From: Apricaphanius iberus
Lineage: Eukaryota > Chordata > Actinopteri > Cyprinodontiformes > Aphaniidae
DNA: 64,000 nucleotides
Direction: 5' to 3'
NCBI GenBank assembly: GCA_028564705.1
Contig: JAPXFQ010002467.1
Location: 1,178,001 to 1,242,000, forward strand
Shown here: positions 13,582-31,425 of the stretch, piece by piece
Layout: the number at the start of each line of letters is the position of its first letter
How positions within the stretch are numbered: the first letter of the stretch is position 1
Translations under genes and position numbers: made by a program
The notes under the pieces: model-generated
Database searches by the model: none
Told to the model about the DNA's origin: nothing
The model's input: the letters and a program-made list of their open reading frames with translations, nothing else

Positions 13582-15353
13582 ACACAGGACAGTAGAAGAG
13601 AGACAGAGAAGGAGTGAGGCAGGACAAGAAAACCATCAAGTATAAGTGTTTGTGATTAGGTTGTGAAACTATGGCTTTGAGTTAAATGCTTATGTCTTTA
13701 CATAAGTAGGTGTATTAGTTATTGATAATGGTGTGAAATGTCTGAAAGGTGCTATTGGGGGGAAGCGGTGGGTGGGGCCCCTTAAACTCATTGTTCCCAG
13801 GGGCCCCAATGATAATCCGGCCCTGCCCCTACCCTCTCACTCACCCCCACCTTTTGCCCCTTTTTCCCCTTTTCTGAAGGCTCTGGAAACATTGTTAGAA
13901 TGTTTTGGATCTGTCGGAAAATGTACCGATCCAAAACACGGGGCCAAATTTATTCAGCAATGATTCATCAGATACAAAAACAACTTCCTTCTTAGGAGTG
14001 GGTATTGATTCAAATTTCAACAATCGATTCGATTCAGATTCTCAAGTATTAGAATCGATTTGATTCAATCTGATCCAGTTTGATATTGATATGGATCAGT
14101 GCTATTAAAAGCATTTTTTAAAAACTATTATCTTAATTATATGCATGTAATTCAATGACTTATAACTGTTTTAACCCTTTCAGACACAAAGCTTAAAATG
14201 GCCGTCTGGACTTTTCCTTCCCATTTCAGCAGTAAAAAGAGCAAACCATTCTAAAAAAAAACAAAAAATCTATTTTTGAATTTGCTAATCGGTTCGATTT
14301 GTACAAGAATTGATTCAGAATCGATTTTTGGATTATTTCAATACAGCTCTATTTTTTCCCAAGCCTCTACCTTATGAGATGTCGCAATAGATTAAAATGT
14401 TTTTCACTCTCAGATTATTTCCCCTCTAAATATTTATACTCCAATAAAAAGACAATTACCTGCATCTACCATGAAAGATTATTTAATATGAAGGCTTTTA
14501 AATCGTTTTTACTATGTGTGCTAATACTTATGGAGAGCATTCTCTGTACAGCTTGTGTGCTAGCATGTTGCCATCCGGTACCTGGACGGAGCCACGTCAG
14601 TCACTGTGGAAGACTTGAAAAGATTTGATCCTGTGTTGAAAAGGACGTCATCCAGAGATATTGTCTTTGTTTTGGACTCTGGGTCTCCAGGAGGTGTAAA
14701 ACCCAGGAGCAGGGGGGTAACATCTCTCCCTTGAGCATCCAACACCTGTAGAGGAAAGTCCCAGAGCAAAATGTACTGCGTCACTGAGCATATTAGTATG
14801 GCAACGTTTTTTGGGTTAATTTTTATTTTATTTTTTGTAATAATTATAGGCTTTTTAAAGGTTATACAAACTTTTCTTTAGGAAACCCACTGCTTGACAT
14901 TGAAAAAACAGTGACATTTCCTTGAGTGAATAATAAAAAAGTAAAGAGAAGAGTTAGGTTTTTGTACCCGGATTGCTTTGTTGTGAGTTTGAGGCTTGCT
15001 GCCTTTGCCACTATTTTTCTTTTGGTTTAGAGCGCCCGAAAACTTCAATTTTTGATTTAAATGATGGCTGACTTTGAACTCTCCGGATCCCGAGGGATTT
15101 ATTTGTCCAGCAGATCTAAAATAAAGCAAAATAGACAAAAAATTAGGCTCATCAAGGATTTCATTTTAAGACAAGGTTTGGTTAGCTAATCTGATAAGCT
15201 AATGGCTCTCTCTGCTAATCAAATTAGCTATAATTTAGCTTTAAGTTTCTCCAAATAAAACATTTATTAAAATATATAATAGTAACAATAGAGTAAATTT
15301 GTCTTTAAAACTTACAGATTATTTAGTAGAAATGACTTTTTCTCGTTTTCCAT
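1601..15353 (-). CDS. dnai4: Axonemal dynein intermediate chain 4 (WDR78), 17 coding exons, complete
   Basis: Coding exons, 5' to 3' on the minus strand: 15353-15316, 15115-14968, 14745-14582, 11096-10987, 10575-10419, 10309-10170, 9968-9822, 7461-7276, 7027-6873, 6701-6615, 6524-6370, 6288-6128, 4489-4371, 3955-3857, 2209-1983, 1890-1737, 1651-1601. Every junction keeps phase with GT/AG ends. The total is 2298 nt, or 765 codons plus stop. The start (MENEKKSFLL) is the first ATG after an in-frame TGA in the same exon. The N-terminal half is low-complexity and carries AIRVLDAQGRDVTPLLL (about residues 60-75) and YVERSTDTFVGEPKNKQT (about 225-242), which I recognise as DNAI4-type motifs. About seven WD40 blades follow from roughly residue 385 to 745, for example LAVGMYDGSVAIYNV, VSVSGDGRITKWL, MIGTWDGRIHKC and FLSCSSDWTIHLW. 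The known role is an axonemal dynein intermediate chain (dynein f/I1) needed for motile cilia. Weakest points: the 10987 donor (GTTACT; an alternative GTGATA lies upstream in the same phase) and a possible extra 5' UTR exon. The family's human member is somewhat longer (about 850 residues), mainly at the N-terminus. Confidence 0.9.
2395..2490 (+). repeat. Fish interspersed repeat, TTGTATAGCGCTTT family (5' fragment)
   Basis: Contains AATGGTAAATGCCTG, TTGTATAGCGCTTTACT and ATTCAGTCATTCACCCATTCACACACA. The same modules occur at 58722-59030 (longest copy), 17690-17915 (opposite strand) and 38203-38251 plus 39687-39760. It lies in a DNAI4 intron. Confidence 0.7.
4862..5036. repeat. Degenerate inverted/direct repeat cluster (TTTAGCTCCAAACT units)
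   Basis: Units such as AACTAAATGTTGAGTTTGGA and TTTAGCTCCAAACTCAAT recur in both orientations over about 175 bp inside a DNAI4 intron, and could fold into an imperfect hairpin. No known family was recognised. Confidence 0.5.
5208..5855. mobile_element. Non-autonomous TIR element (GGGTGTTTCTCAATG ends)
   Basis: The left terminus GGGTGTTTCTCAATGCCAAG (5208-5227) is matched in inverse by CATTGAGAAACACCC (5841-5855). It is flanked by AAG on both sides (5205-5207 and 5856-5858), a candidate 3-bp target duplication. It is about 648 bp long with no transposase, and sits in the DNAI4 intron between the exons at 4371 and 6128. Confidence 0.65.
7823..7863. repeat. Perfect-stem hairpin in a DNAI4 intron
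   Basis: GTACTGACTCAAATG at 7823-7837 is exactly inverted by CATTTGAGTCAGTAC at 7849-7863, with an 11-nt loop. It probably belongs to a small class II relic spanning about 7.75-8.09 kb, but no family was recognised. Confidence 0.6.
8279..8588. mobile_element. hAT-like MITE with TAGGGATG termini
   Basis: Begins TAGGGATGCACCAATACTGA and ends CCAATATCGAACATCCCTA, so the ends are inverted copies. The interior is rich in ATCGGTA/TACCGAT motifs, typical of fish hAT-derived MITEs. The expected 8-bp target duplication is not clear, probably from decay. A second ATCGGTA/CCGATAC-rich stretch at 8589-8990 looks like an adjoining relic of similar composition. Confidence 0.6.
11595..11750 (+). repeat. 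Fish interspersed repeat fragment (CTGCAACCCTGCACAGGATA end)
   Basis: Carries TCCAGCTTCCTCCAACAGTC, AAACATGACTTAATTGCCCTTAG and CCTGCAACCCTGCACAGGAT followed by ATGGATGGA. I recognise this order as a widely dispersed fish repeat. It lies in the DNAI4 intron between the exons at 10987 and 14582. Confidence 0.6.
12595..13827 (+). mobile_element. Decayed hAT transposon (transposase N-terminus plus right end)
   Basis: A frame at 12595-12840 (81 codons) reads MDLCSINRKPSGCKDKKKEA, then VLPISSFFKKARNEE. This lysine-rich start with a 'SFF' motif resembles hAT/ZMYM-like transposase N-termini. The frame then stops. The right terminus GGCCCCAATGATAATCCGGCCCTG (13804-13827) is a typical hAT end (CAGGGCCGGA inverted). 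I could not find the matching left end. The stretch also has a 12.95-13.06 kb block shared with 43.55-43.66 kb, and a 13.31-13.44 kb block shared with 44.14-44.28 kb. It is non-functional and lies antisense in a DNAI4 intron. Confidence 0.55.
13540..13577. repeat. (AG)n microsatellite
   Basis: An uninterrupted AG dinucleotide run of about 19 units within the hAT relic. It accounts for the arginine/glutamate-rich frames predicted there. Confidence 0.95.
13990..14345. mobile_element. MITE-like repeat with AATCGATT-rich ends
   Basis: AATCGATTCGATTCAGATTC at the left and GATTCAGAATCGATTTTTGG at the right face each other across a non-coding centre. This matches a common class of fish MITEs with 'GATTCGATTC' ends. 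Target duplications were not resolved. It lies in a DNAI4 intron. Confidence 0.5.
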
Positions 15354-15597
15354 CACTGTATTGGTAACTAGACCTCTCAATCTTGTATGAAGTTGAAGTT
15401 TGCCTCTGATTCCTGGCCACCAGTTTGGCACTCAACGTTTTTAGAAACTCGGATCGTATTTAGTGTAGTTCTCTGGACCAGGTTTGGTCAACTGAATAGT
15501 TACAGATCTGAAAAAGGGCAAAACATTCTTCAATCTCGGCTGAATAAGTTTGAAGAAACTGAAAAAAAAGTCCTTGCCAAAATCGGCCAAAATCTAT

Positions 15598-15611
15598 GTT
15601 CCCATAGTAAC
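15598..15611 (-). promoter_or_regulatory. RFX X-box-like site upstream of DNAI4
   Basis: GTTCCCATAGTAAC is an imperfect inverted repeat fitting the vertebrate X-box pattern GTNRCC-N(0-3)-RGYAAC with one mismatch (C at the fourth position). It lies about 245 bp upstream of the DNAI4 start codon. RFX factors with FOXJ1 are established activators of motile-cilium genes through such sites. The motif and position are seen; function is inferred. Confidence 0.6.
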
Positions 15612-16382
15612 GGTAGATCTCTTATGCTAACGTCAGTTAATCTTTTTTTGGCTTTGAAGTTAATATCATTTTTCGGTGAGATGACAAAACAATAGACATA
15701 CAAGAAGTGCAACAGAGTAAAATTATGTATGAATAGTAAAAAGAGAAGATCATAAATAAAGGACAGATTGACCAAAATAGGAAAAAATATATATATTCTT
15801 ACAGTTCCATGTAAAGTAGTTTTCCATAAGTGGAAGGTCCTCCAAATTCTTTTAAGAGTTTCAGCTGAACTACAAGATACAAGTAAGCAGCACAGTTCTG
15901 TGTGAAAGGCAACAAAGTTTGGCTTAGATTGTAGATATCTATTTTTTTGTATTTAAAAAATCCCTAAAATGACCACAGAGTTTAATTAAAACAGATCATG
16001 CAAAATTATTTAACAAAGTCATACCTAACCTTTCCTCCTTTTTGTAAATATAATGACCTGCCTCGACCACTCTTTTTTTTAATCTTGCTTTTTATTTTTT
16101 TTTGTTAAACTTAAAGCTAAAAATTGTCTAAAGATAGCTTTCCTGTACGATCTAGCAAGAGTAACACAGACCGTATAACTTTATCAAGCTAGTTTAAAAA
16201 TGTATAACGTAGGCTATATCTAAGGTTCCATTTTGGTGTAGTGGCTGAAATCCTTTTCCAATATAGCAAAACTTGTTGCTGAAAAGAGCAAAGTTTATAA
16301 GGGATTGTTTTTTAGATGATTTAAAACTAGAAAAGCTCTCCCCCTGATTAGCTCTTGGATTTAGAGGAGATACCTGACTAGA

Positions 16383-17285
16383 TCATCCGACGTTACTGTT
16401 GAAATAAAACCCGAAAAAAAAGTAAAAAGCTTAAAAAGTCAGTGAGTTTACATCAGACAGAGATCACACACATATAGCCTTATTCAGCACACAAATACCT
16501 TTAAAATGAGACCAATTGAAGCTCTGTAGCCTACATCTAAACTTTGCTCTTTTTTTTAGATCACACCTGAAGGCTCACTTTTATTCTTTGGCTTTTAATT
16601 TGACTGCTATATCCCTGTTTATTTTATTTTGTTATTTTATGGTATTCACTGTGCTATTTTAATATTTCTTTTGCGTGTTTGGTTGTATATGTTTTTAATA
16701 CTGTACAGCACTTTGGTCGGCCTCGGCTGTGTAGAAATGTGCTCTATAAATAAATTGGTACAAAAATAATAGGGGGCGGATCATCCAACGTTGCTGTTCA
16801 AATAAATCCCGAAAAAAGGTAGAAAGCTTCAAAAGTCAGTGAGTTTACATCAGACAGAGACCAAACACATATAGCCTTATTCAGCACACAAATAAATTTC
16901 AAATGAGACTAATTGAAACTCTCTACATCTAAGTATGGATGAGTTATGAACAAAAATGTTAGGTGGCGGATCATCCAACGTTCCTGTTGAAATAAATCCC
17001 GAAAAAAGGTAGAAAGCTTCAAAAGTTTAAATCAGACAGATATCATATACTTTTGAAGATTTTTACCTTTTTTCGGGATTTATCTTTACAGCAACGTCGG
17101 ATGATCCCTTCCTTTACCATTTTGATCATAACTCATCCATACATAGGTGTAGAGAGTTTCAATTGGTCTCATTTTAAATGTATTTGTGTGCTGAAGAAGT
17201 CTATATGTGTATGGTCTCTGCTGTAAACTCATTGATTTTTTAAGCTTTTTACCTGTGGTCGGTGTTTTTTTTAACAGAGTACAGG
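16383..17285. repeat. Rearranged repeat cluster: three direct copies and one inverted
   Basis: A unit with GATCATCC(A/G)ACGTT, AATAAATCCCGAAAAAAGGTA, GTTTACATCAGACAGAGA, ATATAGCCTTATTCAGCACAC and TGAGAC(C/T)AATTGAA occurs at about 16383-16540, 16778-16935 and 16973-17045 (truncated). It occurs again in inverse at about 17053-17285. The first copy is cut short by an L2 tail. The 16973 and 17053 copies face each other and could form a hairpin. I did not recognise the family. Confidence 0.75.
16545..16765 (+). mobile_element. L2/CR1-type LINE 3' tail
   Basis: Starts at TTTTTTTTAGATCACACCTG, contains TTTTATTCTTTGGCTTTTAA, and ends GTACAGCACTTTGGTCGGCC...GCTCTATAAATAAATTGG. This is the usual 3' end of fish L2-type elements, truncated at the 5' side. 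It sits between two copies of the local 16.4-17.3 kb repeat. Confidence 0.75.
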
Positions 17286-17689
17286 GAGATAGGTTCTGTG
17301 GAGGAGGCGAGCGGCCAGGAGCCATATAGTTTCCAGCCGTTGTCTCGATCTTTCGGCAGCAGCAGATGCCGAGCCTGTGGTGGCATTGCGTCATAGAATA
17401 AGCGCCGTGTTTAAGTGGTACATTGTTATTGGCCAAATCTAATGCTAAATATAGATTAGGTCGAGTATTTTCGTGTGATCCTGCCTCAAGGGGTGCACGT
17501 GCGGCCCCTGTACGTCTGCAACAAAAAAGTGTTTTGCAGAGAGATGCCCAAGGTATAAAAGTATCCAAGCATGACGAAAAAAGACCTCAGGAATGTGGAA
17601 AAAACAAAACAAAAAACACATAACACCATCACAGTTATTGCATTACAAACAAACTCTTACCCCAGATTTTATTGTCCATTTGGACATGG
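17286..17689. other. Unassigned stretch beside the repeat cluster
   Basis: Moderately GC-rich, with a minus-strand open frame continuing into the inverted repeat copy. I find no family motif or splice structure, so no gene is called. It may be the internal part of the same unknown repeat. Confidence 0.3.
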
Positions 17690-17915
17690 AGGGTCGTAGG
17701 TTCGATTCCAGCTTCCTCCAGTCACATGTTGATGTGCCCCTGGGCAAGGCACTTAACCCCCAAATTCTACATCGTCCTACCGAGCCATGTTGGGTGTCGG
17801 TGTATGAATGCGAGTGTGAATGGGTGAATGTGGCTTCAATGTAAAGCGCTTTGAGTGGTCAGTAAGACTAGAAAAGCGCTATATATATATCAGTCCATTT
17901 ACCATTTACTGATAT
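17690..17915 (-). repeat. TTGTATAGCGCTTT-family repeat, inverted copy
   Basis: Reads GGTTCGATTCCAGCTTCCTC, GGGCAAGGCACTTAACCC, GAATGGGTGAATGTGGCTTC, AAAGCGCTTTGAGTGGTCAG, AAAAGCGCTATATATA and CCATTTACCATT. This is the reverse of the copy at 58722-59030. The GGTTCGATTCC element resembles a pol III B box but is part of the repeat. Confidence 0.75.
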
Positions 17916-17919
17916 CAGT

Positions 17920-19079
17920 TATTCCCTTTGTCGTAGGTAATGAGCAAATGTCAGCAAGAAGGGGTAACCAATCCATTGTGACAGGACCTCCACACTGTCA
18001 GGCTCCAATTGATGATGTGTCTTGGCTAGTTGGCCACAGGGATGTCCCTTTGGCTGACTGGTTAGTGTGCATGACTCTCACACAGGAGTTGTGGGGATTG
18101 GATCCCGCCTGGGCCCTCATTGAGTACTTTGCCACATCAATATGTAATAATTCAAGAAAAATTTATTAAAGAAAACTACTACATTCCAGTTAAGGACATA
18201 AACTATATTACTATTTCTACATATATGTAACCCAAGATGTCACACACAATTACCAATGTGCTTTTGTATCGCTAGTTTGGGAGATCAATGTTCCCTTTGC
18301 AAATACTTTAAAAACATTGCTTTTTCCAGAGGATATTAAAGCTTAACATTGCATAATATGATGGCTATTTTAGTTCCTCAGTGGTTCCCACTCATGCTTT
18401 GAGCTTAACTTTTATTAGACGACTGCCAGAGGAAGCTTTCGTTGCAAGCCTTCAGAAAAGAGGAATTCCCTGTGCATATTTCTGCTAAATATACTAGACT
18501 GAAGGTGGAAAAAGTAAGATAAAAATAAACCGTGTAATACCGTAATTTAAAAGAGCCTTTTTCCAATAACTCATTTTGTCTCGTCACAAGAGATAAAGTG
18601 TAGTGATTGATCAAGGCTGAATTCCACTGAAGAGGGGTCATTTGGAGATATTTGAATGACCTGGGCCCAATTCTTAACTGTGAAAAACAAATATATTTTC
18701 ACTAAGCATGGGCATTAATGGAAAATTACACTCATAGTTATGTGATAGCACAGACTTGGATTGGTTCAGAAGGGCCCTGAGTACCATGATGTCATTGTTT
18801 ATAATTCAAAAAGATAATGAGGTTCCACAACACTGAGAAATTACTACAAGTGGAGGAGCATATAACTGCAAAGGGAGGGAAAAACTAATCACAACATAAA
18901 TAGCCCTTAAAATAGGTTATGGCTCTGCAAAAATACAATTTACAATTTCTACTTCTACTTACATTTATATTTTCACTTTTTCAAATAGATTATTACTTTG
19001 TCATCAAAAGCAACACAAAGAGATGGGTTAGTGTTCAAAAATTAAAATATACCCATTGATCAAGAAATGACAACAAATA
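17920..19079. other. Intergenic, mostly unassigned
   Basis: Between the inverted 17.7 kb repeat and the Tc1 relic. Apart from a weak tRNA-like match at 18043-18116, no gene, exon or repeat terminus is supported. Confidence 0.35.
18043..18116 (+). other. Weak tRNA-like sequence (possible SINE head)
   Basis: TGGCTGACTGGTTAGTGTGC resembles a pol III A box region. GGATTGGATCCC about 40 bp downstream resembles a B box, with an ACTC/GAGT pair between them. The acceptor stem is not convincing and the anticodon loop has the wrong size, so it is not a functional tRNA. A tRNA-derived SINE fragment is the likeliest explanation. Confidence 0.3.
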
Positions 19080-19660
19080 AATCATCTATGTGTCCAAAAA
19101 CAGGATATTCACTCCCCTTGAACTTTTACAAATTAGGTTACAGTATAACCACAAACTTAGGGTATTTTACAGAGATTATATGTAGAGACAGACAAACCAG
19201 TGTATGATACTGAGGTGAATTTGAAATGATTCAAAAGTTATTACTAAAAAAAAAGTAAAAATCTAAAATGTGCTGCATGAATTTGGGGTGAATCCCACTT
19301 TATCCTTAGAAAAATACTGGGAGTAACCAATTACCAAAAAGAGTCCATCTGTATGTAATTATCTAGTCAAGATCCTGCTATTATGTGAATGCCTCAAAGG
19401 TTTTGTTAGAGAACATAAGAGACAAAACGGCAACTTGAAGAACAACGAACACAGCAGATGGGTCAGGAAGAAAGATGTGGAGAAGCTTAAAGCAAGGTTA
19501 GGTTACAAAACAATGTCTAAAACCTTTGAACATCTCACATACTGTAGCACTGTCCATCATCCGACAACAGAAAGAGTGTGGGACAACTGCTGACATACTA
19601 AGACATCTCTGTCCACCTAAGCTGACTACTGAATTGTTGGGCAAGAAGAGAACTAATCAA
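19080..19660 (+). mobile_element. Tc1-like transposon, decayed 5' part
   Basis: Sequence such as GATATTCACTCCCCTTGAAC, GAGTCCATCTGTATGTAATT, CCTCAAAGGTTTTGTTAGAG, GTCAGGAAGAAAGATGTGGA and AAACCTTTGAACATCTCACA follows the 5' UTR and N-terminal transposase region of a common fish Tc1 family. The coding frame is broken by many indels, and the catalytic DDE part and right terminus are missing. Confidence 0.7.
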
Positions 19661-19699
19661 CAAAACAATAAACAAAAGTCACTACTTCCCTTTTAGTAT

Positions 19700-20869
19700 C
19701 TGTAGTGAAGAGAATTACGCTTGATTTGTTCATATTTTTTGGCTGTTTGGATTGATTAGAAAGATTATTAGAATAAATAACCTTCAGTGAAGCCAAGATC
19801 CAGACAGTAAATTCAATGGTTATCTTTTTTTTCCCTTTTACTGTTTCCATAAAACTGATGTGTTGCCTGGCATCTGCTTTAACTGTGTATCATTCGTAGA
19901 CTCACATATCCTATGCAGAATATCAGTAATACTTGACTGAGAGATTTTTATTTTTGCAGATTTTTATCTAAGCATGTGTATGTGTGTTAAGTAAAAATAT
20001 GCTTGAGAAATAGATGTTTAAGTTATGGAGATTCAATAAAAGTCATCAACATATTTTACTAAGGGGGTACTTGTGGTATTAGAAGATGGTTCTGGGGGTA
20101 CACAAGTCAAAAATGGTTTGGAAAACCTGAATAATCTAACCATATCCAGACAGCTTTTTTTTAATGTTTTTTGCTCCTAATTTTAAGGAAGCGAACTCTG
20201 ACATATTAAGAAAGAGATGAAGCCTTGGAAGAATTCCTTTAAAAAACTCATGGGAGAGGCCGTGCGTTTTATACTTTTAAACTGCAGCTACAGCAGTATG
20301 CCATTACACAAAAGAAAACCTTGAGCTGGCAGCATAAGTCCACCAAGGAGGGAAAAAGAAAGAGCTCCACCTACAGAGAAAATAGCAAAAAAGAATTTGA
20401 CTAGCAGGTAATATCTTGATAGGGAGCAGCACCAGAAATTAGTAGGAATTTGATAAATATGTCAGAGAATGCTCCATAATACAAATGTTTCCAAATATCG
20501 GGAGAAAAATGCAAGTTGACTCAATTTCTCCATCTTTGTGTCTTCTTTCTCTTGTGAAGAGAAATGAGAAATCGAGGCGGATGGAGACAGAAGCTGCAGG
20601 CTGTGGCCTGTCAGCTTTAGGTCAGTGATCTTATTTGGCCCCTGTGTGGAGGGACAATGGCTTTTTGGCCTATTCGAGGACGATGATCAGAACTTAGGGG
20701 ACATGATGCTGCTGCGACACCACGAGAGCTGGTCAGAAACACCATCAATCAGTCCCTGTTAATCTCACAGTTGGTGAGCACATCCCCACTCCAATCTAAA
20801 TGATGGTTGGTTGGCTTTCAAAGTGCAAACCTCCGTGGAAAAGGACCCACACTAGGGCAGGAGCTGTTC

Positions 20870-20908
<39 letters not shown>

Positions 20909-21700
20909 GATACATACATACAGGCCAAATGTTCCAATTGGTGCATCCCTAATAAAATCTTTATCCAGAAGGTATTTGGCTTGTCCATTACGTCTGATAG
21001 GTTCAGTTGAAACAGATGTGGACATCGACATTGGTGTTCCACACCATAGTCTTTTTTTTAGACGGCTCCCCTGTTCTGATCAAACGACTGCCAGAAGCGA
21101 CAAGGCTTTAGTCAGGCAAAGTTAGGACATAAAACAATTCAGAACATCTTAAAAGTTTCAGGATGAAAAGAGGTAAACCATAAATGCAAAACTCTAATCT
21201 CCCTGTGCTTTACATCAAGCTTCCATTATGAAGAACCAACATCTGATCTAAAAGTCAGTAAAAACCCAAATTAATATGAAATCTAGCTGAAGTTTGACAG
21301 CTTCAGCAGAACCATTTAAGAATATTAAAAAAAAATAATCAGTTAAAATAAAAATGGATAGAAAGATTGTCAGGAAAATCAGAATCTAAAAACTGAATGA
21401 AGCACTTTGCTGTATTATTTCTTATTTGGTTTTGGTGTCTGGCTTGTCAGACGTCTTTATATTTTTCCCATTTTTGAGATTTGGAACCCACTGAATTTGA
21501 TTTGCCTGAAAATTTATGTAATCTGTTACGTCAGACTACATGACCGCTTTAGCAACAAGAGATGTTTTACAGAGCTGCTGTTTGCAGAGCAAAGAATAGA
21601 AATTTGAACATAAATCAACATATTCTGAAAAACAAATATTTCTACTTCCTATATGTCTGCTGATCTATCCAGTCTATTGGATGAAAAGCATTTTTTTAAA
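19700..21700. other. Intergenic between PSMA1 and the Tc1 relic
   Basis: No exon or gene is supported. The only clear landmark is the (TA)n tract at 20874-20904. Predicted frames of 65-75 codons here have no recognisable composition or neighbours. Confidence 0.4.
20874..20904. repeat. (AT)n microsatellite
   Basis: An uninterrupted alternating AT tract of about 15 units followed by ACATAGATACATACATACA. It explains the isoleucine/tyrosine-rich frames called on both strands. Confidence 0.95.
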
Positions 21701-21730
21701 TGAGCAAAAGCACGAGTCAAAAAAAGTATT

Positions 21731-21736
21731 TTTATT
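21731..21736 (-). terminator. Candidate PSMA1 polyadenylation signal
   Basis: AATAAA on the minus strand about 190 bp beyond the PSMA1 stop codon. It is the nearest good hexamer in the expected range; use is inferred. Confidence 0.5.
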
Positions 21737-21924
21737 ACTATAATGGTATATTTTACCCATACAAAAGAAACATTACATGGGTTGATGTAGGCAAAGACTA
21801 ATTTGAATGAACAGTTTTGTGAGTGGCACGTCACGACAGCCTTCTCCTCCACAGATTGATTCTCATCAAGTGTCAGGTTGGTCAGGGGAGCTGCAAGGAG
21901 CAGACTTCAGGAGGGTTTGCTGCC

Positions 21925-29872
<7,948 letters not shown>

Positions 29873-30010
29873 CTCTGCTCTGATAATGTCCGAGTTCCTG
29901 CGTAAGGGTTGCCGCTGTGATACTCGATCGTTCTTCCTAGATCCGAAATGACAGGGGAGAGCAGAAGAGCACCGATTGCAAATCAGTGATCGACCCAAGT
30001 CTTTTTTTAG
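29873..30010 (-). promoter_or_regulatory. PSMA1 5' UTR and core promoter region
   Basis: The region upstream of the PSMA1 ATG is GC-balanced and TATA-less near the start, as expected of a housekeeping gene. The first exon ends GCAGAGATG followed by the donor GTAAGT, so the start codon is the last codon of exon 1. The transcription start cannot be placed precisely. Confidence 0.5.
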
Positions 30011-30025
30011 TAAATAAATTCAATC

Positions 30026-30028
<3 letters not shown>

Positions 30029-30068
<40 letters not shown>

Positions 30069-30108
30069 TGTTATTATTTTTTTTATTATTATTATTATTA
30101 CAATAATA
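30029..30108. repeat. (AAT)n / (ATT)n trinucleotide repeat
   Basis: About 13 AAT units are followed after a short T-rich spacer by about six ATT units, giving a tract that can fold back on itself. It lies just upstream of the PSMA1 promoter. Confidence 0.9.
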
Positions 30109-30119
30109 ACTAACATTTT

Positions 30120-31185
30120 AAAACTCAAAATAAATATGTTATAGGCTAATTCTTCTATATCTGTTCAACTTTCATTTTCTCTCATTCAAATTACCTTTAA
30201 TTTAAATTACCTGAAACTTTGGTCAGCGGAATCTGTAAATGAATCATGAAAACTAACTTTGAAAGAAGTCTACTACGCATATTTGTTACTTTGATCTGAT
30301 TATGTGGCTACTTACTTTATCAGGCTGAACAATCTAAACCTTCAAAGGTTCTCTTCCCTGAATGAGCCGTTTGTTTACACTTTGCACCCAATTTTTTACA
30401 GATACCTTGAAAAAGCGATATATAAACTTGCCTGTGTCAAAATAATGCACTTAGGCTACGTCCATACTAAGCCGATTTTGCACCTTAAATAAAAATGTAA
30501 TTTCACATTTTATCACGTTACAACAGGTGTTGTTTTTTAGTGTGATTTTCTTTCATAAACAAATGCATTATTTGTGATATGGAACCAAAATAATACATTA
30601 CGATTGGGTAAAAAAAATGAACATCTGCTTTAAAGTTATTTTAAAATTAATTTCTGTTCAATATCATTGAATATCACTGCAGTTTCAAAAATGCTCTCAT
30701 TAGCAGTATTCAAACACTAGGTGGCAGCAGCCACTCAGAAGAAATATCAGCAGGCTCTTTTCTCTTTGGCTACGAGGTTGTGAAACACAATTGTGTCCAA
30801 ATTGAGGGCCCACGAACTGCTTTCCCTGAAGAAACCAAAGTGAAGAAAAAACAAAACGATATGTAGACGACAGTTATGATTGTCTTACAATCATTTACAC
30901 ATTTCTGCTGTATTATCAAGCCTGAACATTATATGCTGGTAATCTCACAGAGACTATTCTGATTTTTACTTATTAGTATTATTTAAGTTTGTTCCAAAGA
31001 AAATTTATGTCATTGTTTTTCCGTCAGTGAACTTTAAAGAGATCTCATCTTGAGGATGTGTGGAAATGATTTTCTTCATGGACAATAAACAAGACAAGAC
31101 CTCGTTCATTTCAAAGGCAGGTTTCAGAGAGGAGGCTGCTGATTTTAATCAAGAATAATATAAATTTTCTAGGGCTTATTGTTTG
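30120..31185. other. Intergenic, nothing supported
   Basis: Non-coding AT-rich DNA upstream of PSMA1. A short tail-like stretch ending AATAAACAAGACAAGACC (about 31083-31102) could be the edge of a retroelement. Confidence 0.35.
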
Positions 31186-31189
31186 AAAA

Positions 31190-31425
31190 TAAAATGTTAT
31201 ACAAACATAACTTTTCTCCACATACAACTTCAATATGGAACAACGGATGCATTTTGATTAACAGAAAGTCATTTTTTATGACGACTGGATGGATCAGGGA
31301 GTATGGTCGCTGTTACATTTATTTGACTGCAGTGGTAACCTATTTGGACTTTATGATTTTATTGCTAAATACATTTCATGCTCTAGAACCAAATATGACA
31401 AATTAATTAAGGCTATTCCTTCAAC
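31190..31425 (+). mobile_element. L1-type LINE ORF2 C-terminal fragment
   Basis: The frame reading NFSPHTTSIWNNGCILINRK, then SFFMTTGWIREYGRCYIYL resembles the C-terminal part of L1-type ORF2 ('Sp..piW.N..i...k......W...Gi'). It continues weakly until about 31.7 kb, broken by stops. 31940-32040 (GTTTAATAAAGATTGTTAAAA) could be its 3' end, with an L2 tail inserted between. Confidence 0.5.

Noticed and set aside
13526..13617. Arginine/glutamate repeat protein
   Set aside because: Pure translation of the (AG)n microsatellite.
15780..15835. Upstream DNAI4 coding exon starting ATGGAAAACTACTTTACA with a GTAAGA donor
   Set aside because: The frame cannot be joined to the known start exon without passing an in-frame TGA, and the X-box-like site lies downstream of it. 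It could at most be a 5' UTR exon of a minor transcript.
17086..17568. 160-codon open frame on the minus strand, the longest in the window
   Set aside because: It overlaps the inverted copy of the local repeat and an unassigned spacer. It has no recognisable domain, no splice context and a composition like random AT/GC-mixed sequence.
18043..18116. Possible tRNA gene
   Set aside because: A and B boxes are only approximate, the acceptor stem does not pair well and the anticodon loop is the wrong length; listed only as tRNA-like.
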